From Sambucus nigra (Eukaryota; Streptophyta; Magnoliopsida; Dipsacales; Adoxaceae): a DNA stretch of 64,000 nt. This document shows positions 42,847 to 52,938 of the stretch, piece after piece. The position numbers were made by a program, and so were the translations under genes. Position 1 is the stretch's first letter; every line of letters begins with the position of its first letter. The DNA lies in contig OX422211.1 of NCBI GenBank assembly GCA_949130495.1, positions 532,924,017-532,988,016 of the forward strand. The letters are read 5' to 3'. The notes under the pieces were generated by a model. It did no database searches, was not told the DNA's origin, and saw nothing but the letters and a program-made list of their open reading frames with translations.

Positions 42847-45800
42847 CGGGACCAATGTAACTCGTAGGAACTGACCCCGCCGCCGCGGGACTCCCGGTTT
42901 GAGAATACGACGATAATTTGCATATTGGTAGACTTAGGCTTAAAAACATGGCGTTAGAGGGTGAAAACTTGAAACAGTCCCCGAATGTCCCCGTGGGTGG
43001 CACCAACACCTCCCACGGGACCAATGTAAGTCGTAGGAACTGACCCCGCAGCCGCAGGTCTCCCGGTTTTAGAATACGACGGTAATTTGCATATTTCTAG
43101 ACTTAGGCTTAAAAACATGGCGTTAGGGGGTGAGAACTAGAAACATCCCACGAACGGCCCCATCGGTGGCACCAACACCTCCCACGCAACCAATGTAACT
43201 CGTAGGAACTGACCCCGCAGCCGCGGGACTCTCGGTATGAGAATACGATAATCTTCATATTTCTAGATTTAGGCTTAAAAACATGGTGTTAGAGGGTGAG
43301 AACTCGAAACTGCCCCCGAACGTTCCCGTGGGTGGCACTAACACCTCCCACGGGACCAATATAACTCGTAGGAACTCACCCCGCAGCCGCGGGGCTCCCG
43401 GTTTGAGAATACGATGGTAATTTACATATTTCTAGACTTAGGCTTAAAAATGGCGTTAGAGGGTGAGAACTCGAAACAGCACCCGAACGGCCCCGTGGGT
43501 GGCACCAACTCCTCCCACGGGACTAATGTAACTCGTAGGAACTGTTTCCGTAGCCGCGGGACTCCCGGTTTGTGAATACGACGGTAATTTACATATTTCT
43601 TGACTTAGGCTTAAAAACATGGCGTTAGAGGGTGAAAATTCGAAACAACCCTCTAATATCCCCGTGGGTGGCACCAACACCTCCCACGGGACCAATGTAA
43701 CTTGTAGGAACTGAACCCGCAGCCGCGGGACTTCCGGTATAAGAATACGACGATAATTTGTATATTTCTAGAATTAGGCTTAAAAACATGGCGTTAGAGG
43801 GTGAGAACTCAAAACAGCCCCTGAACGTCCCCGTGGGTGGCACCAACACCTCCCACGGGACCAATGTAACACGTAGGAACTGTCCCTGCAGCCGCGGGAC
43901 TCCCGGTTTGAGAATACGACGCTAATTTGAATATTTCTAGACTTAGACTTAAAAACATGGCGTTAGAGGGTGAGAACAAGAAACAGCCCCCGAACGTCCC
44001 CGTGAGTGGCACCAACACCTCCCACGGGACCAATGTAACTCGTAGGAACTGACCCCGTAGCCGCGGGACTCCCGGTTTCAGAATATGACGATAATTTGCA
44101 TATTTCTAGACTTAGGCTTAAAAACATGGCGTTAGAGGGTGAAAACTTGAAACAGCCCCCGAACGGCCCCGTGGGTGGAACCAACACCTCCCACGGGACC
44201 AATGTAAGTCGTAGGAACTGTCCCCGCAGCCGCGGGACTCCCGGTTTGAGAATACGACGGTAATTTGCATATTTCTAGACCTAGACTTAAAAACATGGCT
44301 TTAGAGGGTGAGAACATGAAACAGCCCCCGAACGTCCCCGTGGGTGGCAGCAACACCTCCCACGGGACCAATGTGACTCGTAGGAACTGACCCCGTAGCA
44401 GCGGGTCTCCCGATTTGAGAATACGATGGTAATTTGCATATTTCTAGACTTAGGCTTAAAAACATGGCGTTAGAGGGTGAGAACTCGAAACTGCCCCCGA
44501 ACGTCCCCGTGGGTGGCAGCAACACCTCCCACGGGACCAATGTGACTCGTAGGAACTGACCCCGTAGCAGCGGGTCTCCCGATTTGAGAATACGATGGTA
44601 ATTTGCATATTTCTAGACTTAGGCTTAAAAACATGGCGTTAGAGGGTGAGAACTCGAAACTGCCCCCGAACGTCCCCGTGTGTGGCACGAACACCTCCCA
44701 TGGGACCAATGTAAGTTGTAGGAATTGACCCCGCAGCCGCGGGACTCCCGGTATGAGAATACGATGATAATTTGCATATTTCTAGATTTAGGCTTAAAAA
44801 CATGGCGTTAGAGGGTGAGAACTCGAAACTAACCCCGAACGTCCCCGTGGGTGGCACGAACACCTCCCACGGGACCAATATAACTCGTAGGAACTCACCC
44901 CGCAGCCGCGGAGCTCCCGGTTTGAGAATACGACGGTAATTTACATATTTCTAGACTTAGGCTTAAAAATGGCGTTAGAGGGTGAGAACTCGAAACAGCA
45001 CCCGAACGGCCCCGTGGGTGGCACCAACTCCTCCCACGGGACTAATGTAACTCGTAGGAACTGTTTCCGCAGCCGCGAGTCTCCCGATTTGAGAGTACGA
45101 CTGTAATTTGCATATTTCTAGACTAAGGCTTAAAAACATGGTGTTAGAGGGTGAGAACTCGAAACAGCCCCCGAACGTCCCTGTGGGTGGCACCAATACC
45201 TCCCACGGGACCAATGTAACTCGTAGAAACTGACCCCGCAGCCGCGGGTCTCCCGATTTGAGAGTTCGACGGTAATTTGCATATTTCTAGACTTAGGCCT
45301 AAAAAGATGGCGTTAGGGGGTTAGAACTAGAAACAGCCCACGAACGTCCCTGTGGGTGGCACCAACACCTCCCAAGGGACCAATGTAACTCGTAGGAACT
45401 AACCCCGCAGTCTCTGGACTCCCGGTTTGAGAATACGATGGTAATTTGCATATTTCTAGACTTATGATTAAAAACATGGCGTTAGAGGGTGAGAACTAGA
45501 AACAGCCCCCGAACGTCCCCGTGGGTGGCACCAACACCTCCCACGGGACCAATGTAACTCGTAGGAACTAACCCCACAGTCATGGGACTCCCAATTTGAG
45601 AATACGATGGTAATTTGCATATTTCTAGACTTAGGCTTAAAAACATGGTGTTAGAGGGTGAAAACTCAAAACAGCCCCCGAATGGCCCCGTGGGTGGCAC
45701 CAACACCTCCCACGGAACCAATGTAACTCGTAGGAACTGACCCCGCAACCGCGGGTCTCCCGATTTGAGAGTACGACGGTAATTTGCATATTTATAGACT

Positions 45801-46245
45801 TAGGCTTAAAAACATGGTGTTAGAGGGTGAGAACAAGAAACAGCCCCCGAACGTCCCCGTGGGTGGCACCAACACCTCCCACGGGACCAATGTAACTCGA
45901 ACGAACTGTCGCCGCAACCGCGGGACTCCCAGTTTGAGAATACGACTGTAATTTTCATATTTCTTGACTTGGGCTTAACAACATGGCATTAGAGGGTGAA
46001 AACTCGAAACAACCCTCTAACGTCCCCGTGGGTGGCACCAACACCTCCCACGGGACCAATGTAACTCGTAGGAACTGAACCCGCAACCGCGGAACTTCCG
46101 GTATGAGAATACGACGATAATTTGCATATTTCTAGTATTAGGCTTAAAAACATGGCGTTAGAGGGTGAGAACTCAAAACAGCCGCTGAACGTCCCCGTGG
46201 GTGGCACCAATACCTCCCACGGGACCAATGTAACTCGTAGGAACT
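42847..46245. repeat. 3542-bp tandem duplication (block I), copy 2 (one monomer shorter)
   Basis: The offset is 3542 bp up to about 45750 and 3373 bp afterwards, a difference of exactly 169 bp. Copy 2 therefore lacks the monomer present near 42241-42409 in copy 1. Elsewhere the copies are nearly identical by eye. Confidence 0.9.
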
Positions 46246-49200
46246 GTCCTCGCAGCCGCGGGACTCCCGGTTTGAGAATACGACTGTAATTTGTATATTT
46301 CTAGACTTAGACTTAAAAACATGGCGTTAGAGGGTGAGAACAAGAAACAGCCCCTGAACGTCCCCGTGGGTGGCAGCATCACCTCCCACGGGACCAATGT
46401 GACTCGTAGGAACTGACCCCGCAGCCGTGGGTCTCCCGGTTTGAGAATACGACGGTAATTTGCATATTTCTAGACTTTGGCTTAAAAACATGGCGTTAGA
46501 GGGTGAAAACTCGAAACAGCCTTCTAACGTCCCCGTGGATGGCACGAACACCTCCCACGGGACCAATGTAACTCGTACGAACTGACCCCGCAGCCGTGGG
46601 ACTCCCGGTATGAGAATACGATGGAAATTTGCATATTTCTAGACTTAGGCTTAAAAACATGGCGTTAGAGGGTGAAAACTCAAAACAGCCACCTAACTTC
46701 CCCGTAGGTGGCACCAACACCTCCCACGAGACCAATGTAACTCGTAGGAACTGACCCCGCAGCCACGGGACTCCCGGTATGAGAATACGATGGTAATTTG
46801 CATATTTCTAGACTTAGGCTTAAAAATAAGGCGTTAGTGGGTGAAAACTCAAAACGGCCCTCTAACGACCTCGTGTGTTGCACGAACACCTCCCACGGGA
46901 CCAATGTAACTCGTACGAACTGACCCCGTAGCCGCGGGACTCCCGGTATGAGAATACGATGGAAATTTGCATATTTCTAGACTTAGGCTTAAAAACATGG
47001 CGTTAGAGGGTGAAAACTCAAAACAGCCCTCTAACTTCCCCGTAGGTGGCACCAACACCTCCCAGAGACCAATGTAACTCGTAGGAACTGACCCCGCAGC
47101 CACGGGACTCCCGGTATGAGAATACGATGGTAATTTGTATATTTCTAGACTTAAGCTTAAAAATAAGGCGTTCGTGGGTGAAAACTCGAAACAGCCCTCT
47201 AACGTCCCCGTGTGTTGTACGAACACCTCCCACGGGACCAATGTGACTCGTACGAACTGACCCCGCAGCCGCGGGTCTCCTGGTATGAGAATACGATGGA
47301 AATTTGCATATTTCTATACTTATGTTTAAAAACATGGCGTTAGAGGGTTAAAACTCAAAACAGCCCCCTAACTTCCCCGTAGGTGGCACCAACACCTTGC
47401 ACAGAACCAATGTAACTCGTAGGAACTGACCCCGCAGTCGCGGGACTCCCGGAATGAGATAACGACGATAATTTGGATATTTCTAGACTTAGGCTTAAAA
47501 ACATGGCGTTAGGGGGTGAGAAATCGAAATAGCCCCCGAACGTCCCCGTGGGTGGCACCAACACCTCCCACGGGACCAATGTAACTCGCAGGAACTGACT
47601 CCGGAGCCGCGAGTCTCCCGATTTGAGAGTACAACTGTAATTTGCATATTTCTAGACTAAGGCTTAAAAACATGGCGTTAGACGGTGAGAACTCGAAACA
47701 GGCCCCGAACGTCCCCGTGGGTGGCACCAACACCTCCCACGGGACCAATGTAACTCGTAGGAGCTGACCCCGGAGCCGCGGGTCTCCCGATTTGAGATTA
47801 CGACGGTAATTTACATATTTCTAGACTTAGGCTTAAAAACATGGCGTTAGGGAGTGAGAACTAGAAACAACCCACGAACATCCCCGTGGGTGGCACCAAC
47901 ACCTCCCACGGGACCAATGTAACTCGTAGTAACTGAACCCGCAGTCGCGGGACTCCCGGTTTGAGAATACGACGGCAATTTGTATATTTCTAGACTTAGG
48001 CTTAAAAACATGGCGTTAGAGGGTGAGAACTAGAAACAGCCCCCGAACGTCCCCGTGAGTGGTACGAACACCTCCCACGGGACCAATGTGACTCCTAAGA
48101 AGTGACCCCGCAGCCGCGGGTCTCCCTAATTGAGAATACGACGATAATTTGCATATTTCTATACTTAGACTTAAAAACATGGCGTTAGGAGTGAGAACTA
48201 GAAACAGCCCCCGAATGCCCTCGTGGGTGGCACCAACACCTCCCAAGGGACCAATGTAACTCGTAGGAACTGACCCCGTAGTCGCGGGACTCCCGGTTTG
48301 AGAGTACGACGGTAATTTTTATATTTCTAGACTTAGGCTTAAAAACATGGCGTACTGACCCCGCCATCGCGGGTCTCCCCTTTTGAGATTACGATGGTAA
48401 TTTGTATATTTCTAGACTTAAGCTTAAAAATATGGCGTTAGGGGGTGAGAACTAGGAACAACCCCCGAACGTCCCCGTGGGTGGCACCAACACCTCCCAC
48501 GGGACCAATGTAACTCGTAGGAACTCAACCCACAGTCGCGGGACTCTTGATTTGAGAATACGACGGTAATTTGCATATTTATAGACTTAAGCTTAAAAAC
48601 TTGATGTTAGAGGGTGAAAACAAGAAACAACCCTCTAAAGGCACCGTGGGTGGCTTCAACACCACCAACGAGACCAATGTAACTCGTAGGAACTGACCCC
48701 GCAGTCGCGGGACTCCCGGTTTGAGAATACGACGATAATTTGCATATTTCTAGACTTAGGCTTTAAAACATGGCGTTAGAGGGTGAGAACTCGAAACAAG
48801 CCCCAAACGTCTCCGTGGGTGGCCCCAACACCTCCCAAGGCACCAATGTAACTCGTACGAACTGACCCCGCAGTCGCGAGACTCCCGGTTTGAGAATACG
48901 ACGGTAATTTGCATATTTCTAGACTTAGGCTTAAAAACTTGGCGTTAGAGGGTGAGAACAAGAAACAGCCCCCGAACGTCCCCGTGGGTGGCACCAACAC
49001 CTCCCACGGGACCAATGTGACTCGTAGGAACTAACCCCGCAGCCGCGGGTCTCCTGGTTTTAGAATACGACGGTAATTTGCATATTTCTAGGCTTTGGCG
49101 TAAAAACATGGCGTTAAAGGGTGAAAACTTGAAACAACCCTCTAACGGCTCCGTGGGTGGCACCAACACCTCTCACGGGACCAATGTAACTCGTAGGAAC

Positions 49201-51452
49201 TGACCCCGCAGCCACGGGTCTCCCGATTTGAGTGTACGACGGTAATTTGCATATTTCTAGACTTAGGCTTAAAAACATGGCGTTAGAGGGTGAAAACTCA
49301 AAACAGTCCGCGAACGGCCCCGTGGGTGGCACCAACTCCTCCCACGGGACCAATGTAACTCGTAGGAACTGTTCCCGCAGCCGCGGGACTCCCGGTTTGA
49401 GAATACGACGGTAATTTACATATTTCTAGACTTAGGCTTAAAAACAATGCGTTAGAGGGTGAGAACTCGAAACATCCACCAATGGCCACGTGGGTGGCAC
49501 CAACACCTCTCACGGGACCAATGTAACTCGTAGGAACTGACCCCGTAGCCACGGGTCTCCCGGTTTGAGAGTACGACGGTAATTTGCATATTTCTAGACT
49601 TAGGCTTAAAAACATGGCGTCAGAGGGTGAGAACAAGAAATAGCCCCCAAACATCCCCGTAGGTGGCAGAAACTCCTCCCACGGGACCAATGTGACTCGT
49701 AGGAACTGACCCCGCAGCCGCAGGTCTCCCGGTTTGAGAATACGACGGTAATTTGCATATTTCTAGACCTAGGCTTAAAAACATGGCATTAGAGGGCGAA
49801 AACTCGAAACAGTCCTCTAACGTCCCCGTGGGTGGCACAAACACCTCCCACAGGACCAATGTAACTCGTATGAACTGACCCCGCAGCCGCGAGACTCTCG
49901 GATTGAGAATACGATGATAATTTGCTTATTTCTAGACTTAGGCTTAAAAACATGGCGTTAGAGGGTGAGAACTCGAAACAGCCCCAGAACGTCCCCGCGG
50001 GTGGCACCAACACCTCCCACGGCACCAATGTAACTCGTACGAACTAACCCCGCCTCCGCGGGTCTCCCGGTTTGAGATTTTGACATTAATTTGCATATTA
50101 ATAGACTTAGGCTTAAAAACATTCAGTTAGGGGGTAAGAACTAGAAATAGCTCCCGAACGTCCCTGTGGGTGGCACCAACACCTCCCACGGGACTAATGT
50201 GACTCGTAGGAACTGACCCCGCAGTCGCGGGTCTTCGGGTTTTAAAATACGACGGTAATTTGCATGTTTCTAGACTTAGGCTTAAAAACATGGCGTTAAA
50301 GGGTGAAAACTCGAAACAACACTCTTACGGCTCCGTGGGTGGCACCAACACCTCCCACGAGACCAATGTAACTCGTAGGAACTGACCCCGCAGCCGCGGG
50401 ACTCCCGATTTGAGAATACGACGATAATTTGCATATTTCTAGACTTAAGCTTAAAAACATGGCGTTAGAGGGTGAAAACTCGAAACAGGCCCTGAACGGC
50501 CCTGTGGGTGGCACCAACTCCTCCCACATGACCAATGTAACTCTTAGGAACTGTTCCCGCAGCCACGGGATTCCCGGTTTGAGAATACGAAGGTAATTTA
50601 TATATTTTTAGACTTAGGCTTAAAAACATGGCGTTAGAGGGTGAGAACTCGAAACAGCCCCCGAACGGCCCTTTGGGTGGCACCAACACCTCCCACGGGA
50701 CCAATGTAACTCGTAGGAACTGACCCCGCAGATGCGGGTCTCCCGGTTTGAGAGTACGACGATAATTTGCATATTTCTAGACTTCGGCTTAAAAACATGG
50801 CGTCAGAGGGTGACAACAACAAAACAACCCCTAAACGTCCCCATGGGTGGCAGCAACACCTCCCACGGGATCAATGTGACTCGTAGGAACTGACCCCGCA
50901 ACCACAGGTCTCCCGGTTTGAGAATACGATGGTAATTTGCATATTTCTAGACTTAGCCTTAAAAACATGGCGTTAGGGGGTGAGAACTAGAAACATCCCA
51001 CGAACGTCCCGGTGGGTGGCACCAACACCTCCCACGGGACCAATGTAACTCGTAGGAACTAACCCCGCAGTCGCGGGACTCCCGATTTGAGAATACGATG
51101 GTAATTTGCATATTTCTAGACTTAGGCTTAAAAACTTGGCATTAGAGGGTGAGAACTAGAAACAGCCCCCGAACGTCCCCGTGGGTGGCACCAACACCTC
51201 CCACGGGACCAATGTAACTCGTAGGAACCGACCCCACAGCCGCGGGTCTCCCGGTTTGAGAGTACGACGGTAATTTGCATATTTCTAGACTTAGGCTTAA
51301 AAACATGGCGTTAGAGGGGAAAACTCGAAACAACCCTCTAATGGCACCGTGGGTGGCACCAACACCTCCCACGGGACCAATGTGACTCGTAGGAACTGAC
51401 CCCGCAGCCGCGGGTCTCCCGATTTTAGAATACGACGGTAATTTGCATATTT
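46246..51452. repeat. Degenerate right edge of the satellite array
   Basis: About 31 monomers with more private substitutions and small indels and no recent multi-monomer copies that I could find. Examples are the repeated CGTGTGTTGCACG variant (46871, and a relative at 47210), a half-length monomer at 48354 and a CGTTCGTGGGTG variant at 47168. This fits an array margin rarely reached by unequal exchange. The last unit stops inside a monomer, just after TTTGCATATTT at 51452. Confidence 0.8.
48287..48380. repeat. Half-length satellite monomer (about 84-bp internal deletion)
   Basis: The sequence runs from AAAAACATGGCGT directly to ACTGACCCCGCC at about 48353/48354. The 84 bp normally between them, including dyad 1, are missing, which leaves an 85-bp unit. 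I saw no other monomer with this junction. Confidence 0.85.
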
Positions 51453-51624
51453 AAAAGTGAAATTCTACCGGTCAAGAAAATAGAGGAAATTCTACCCAAT
51501 TTTTTTTGGTCTGTGATTATTAAGACGTGTAATATTTAAAAGTTTGTATATTTATTTGTTTATTAACAACGTTCTCGATTCGTAATGTGATTTTTTTATT
51601 GTTTTGCCAATAATAAATATTTGT
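51453..51624. other. AT-rich spacer at the array border, no gene seen
   Basis: This 172-bp stretch has no convincing coding capacity. GAAATTCTACC occurs twice, at 51459-51469 and 51486-51496, directly at the array junction. Nothing else is recognised. Confidence 0.6.
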
Positions 51625-51700
51625 AACACCTCGTAGGCGTCCAACGTTACACGTAGCAACCGACGGTGCACTCACAGGACCCCCAATTTTAGGATTGGAC
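51625..51700 (+). repeat. Diverged satellite-like relic next to an LTR-like TGTAACACC motif
   Basis: This 76-bp stretch aligns without gaps to the monomer segment from AACACCTCCCACGGGACC through CCCGATTTTAGAATACGAC (best compared with 51361-51436). I count 53 identities in 76 positions, about 70%. The best-preserved parts are AACACCTC, CGTAG.AAC.GAC and CC.ATTTTAG. It is far more diverged than any array monomer and lies 172 bp beyond the array. It begins within TTTGTAACACCTCG, which resembles the TGTAACACC start of many plant gypsy LTRs. It may be an ancestral, unamplified version of the satellite or a decayed outlying monomer. Confidence 0.65.
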
Positions 51701-51735
51701 AAAAAAAAATATTTTTTTAAATTATAGTTAAATAT
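51701..51735. other. A/T-rich linker
   Basis: A short poly-A/poly-T stretch joins the satellite-like relic to the palindromic transposon fragment. No feature is seen. Confidence 0.5.
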
Positions 51736-52285
51736 GGTCATGGACTTTGTCCATGCCCATTTTTATTTTTTTCGTCGCGCTTAAAAATGGTCGCGGCCAA
51801 AGTCCGCGACCATTTTATTTTTATTTTTTTTGTCACGGTTGTGGGTCGCGGACTTCGGCCGCGACCAATTTGTCACGGTTGTGGGTCACGGATAAGGGCC
51901 GCGACCAATTTTTTTTTATTTTTTTGTCACAGCTGTGGGTCGCGGACTTTGGCCGCGACCAATTTGTCACGGTTGTGGGTCACGGATAAGGGCCGCGACA
52001 ATTTTTTTTTTATTTTTTTTGTCAGGGCTGTGGGTCGCGGACTTTGGCCCCGACCATTTTATCACAGTTGTGGGTCACGGATGACAGCCGCGACCAATCA
52101 CGGTATGGGTCACGGCCCAAGTCCGCGACCATCTGCCGTGACCCCTCTCGGCCGTGACCATTTTTTGATCACGGACTTGGGCCGCGACCCACGAAAATTG
52201 ACGAAAATGGTCACGGCCCAAGTCCGCGACCCACAGCTTTGGGCAGGGATTTTGGCCGTGACCAATGCCCAGTTTTGGTGTAGTG
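51736..52285 (-). mobile_element. CACTA (En/Spm)-type transposon terminus with subterminal palindromic repeats
   Basis: On the minus strand the fragment begins CACTACACCAAAACTGG at 52285, the canonical CACTA terminal sequence. Inward lie many copies of a box of the type GGTCGCGGACTT.GGCCGCGACC in both orientations (for example 51789-51811 and 51844-51866), separated by T-rich tracts and TTTGTCACGGTTGTGGGT modules. Dense subterminal repeats around a CACTA end are characteristic of this superfamily, where they bind the transposase. A decayed relative of the box, CATGGACTTTGTCCATG, lies at 51739-51755. I found no opposite CACTA end and no transposase, so this is a truncated or non-autonomous remnant. 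Open frames through it on the plus strand are products of the GC-rich repeats and not genes. Confidence 0.7.
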
Positions 52286-52938
52286 GTGTATGATAGTTAT
52301 ATATATGTATATACACTTCAGATTTTTCTATTGTCTTGATTAATAGATGAAAAAAGTTATGATATTCAATATCAATCAACGATGTGGGAACTTGAATGAT
52401 TGAGGAGTTATTTCAATCTGAATAAACTAACGTTATAATTATAAGAATGTATTATTCGGGTGTTATAATTGGGCACAATGAGTTAGGAAATTCAGTACAG
52501 GACTTGGGTTAAACTAGATATGTGGGATAGCATGACTAGGATGGGTTAGGAGTCTACGCTAGGCATGCACATTAGTTGAGAGGTGAGAATCTCAAGTGAG
52601 GGCACAAGGAACTAACATGGATATAATATTTACTGTTTAATGCATTTTAAACATTTGTTGTTTTTAAACTATTTACAACTTGGGCTCTGACCCGTTTATT
52701 GCAAAATCTCTTTTTTTGTTCAATTATTTTAGGTTCCTATCCACAGGGACACCAAGTATAGGAGTTCCATTCATTTGACGAGTTGTAGCTGTTGTGCAAG
52801 TTACAGGACTTCGTAGTAAACGCCTTCATGATTCTCATTCCTTCATCTTGAGTTCCCCTTTTGACTTATTCAAACAGTCAGATATTTATGGATATATTTA
52901 CTTATTCCTTTCAGCTATTGATTTATTTTGTTGGATTA
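52286..52938 (+). mobile_element. Outer Ty3/gypsy element: partial 5' LTR, left part
   Basis: Read on the plus strand, this is collinear with but diverged from the reverse complement of the neighbouring element's LTR. Shared blocks include GAGAGGTGAG, GGCTCTGACCCGTTT versus GGCTCTAACCCATTT, and CACCAAGTATAGGAGTTCC versus CACCAAGCATAGGAGTTCC. Clear homology starts near 52490; 52286-52490 is uncertain. The left end abuts the CACTA terminus, so the LTR lacks most of its U3. The insertion at 52939 interrupts it, and it resumes at 63538. Confidence 0.75.
52934..52938. repeat. Target site duplication GATTA, left copy
   Basis: GATTA directly precedes the left LTR end (TGTGACACCCCG) and is identical to 63533-63537. 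Five base pairs is the usual target duplication of Ty3/gypsy integrases. Confidence 0.95.

Larger units (their letters stand above)
1..51452 (-). repeat. 169-bp satellite DNA array, about 305 head-to-tail monomers
   Basis: The same unit recurs every 169 bp, with 168-bp and 166-bp variants, from the first base to about 51452, always in one orientation and with no foreign insertion seen. A monomer can be read from GGTTTGAGAATACG through TTTGCATATTTCTAGACTTA, TTAAAAACATGG, GTTAGAGGGTGA and the GC-rich CCCGTGGG...CCCACGGG and CCGCGGG segments. Recurrent variants are a 3-bp shorter form reading GTATGAGAATACGATAATTT, a form with GGCAAAACTTGG in place of GGCTTAAAAACATGG, and a 168-bp form reading GGTGAGACAAG. 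A length of 150-180 bp is typical of plant centromeric and subtelomeric satellites. The orientation is arbitrary; minus is given because short spurious open frames recur on that strand. I do not recognise the family. It is not telomeric, rDNA or 5S DNA. Confidence 0.97.

Noticed and set aside
265..51372. Hundreds of minus-strand open frames of 70-250 codons across the satellite, with a recurring residue pattern beginning MVPWEV
   Set aside because: They repeat with the 169-bp unit, shift frame from unit to unit, lack any recognised domain and differ by indels that ignore codon phase. They are products of a stop-poor repeat.
1..51452. CRISPR-like array of direct repeats
   Set aside because: Whole 169-bp units are repeated with no unique spacers, the flanks are plant transposons, and there are no cas genes.
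1..51452. Ribosomal or 5S RNA gene repeat
   Set aside because: The unit is too short for rDNA, and I see no 5S internal promoter or conserved rRNA segments.
1..51452. G-quadruplex or i-motif array from the C-tracts
   Set aside because: Each unit has only three to four short C-runs with long, uneven spacing, and the inverted repeats compete for the same bases; the evidence is too weak to claim.
51787..52293. 168-codon plus-strand frame rich in Gly, Arg and Phe
   Set aside because: It reads through the palindromic subterminal boxes and poly-T tracts of the CACTA fragment, and its residue pattern is the DNA repeat translated.
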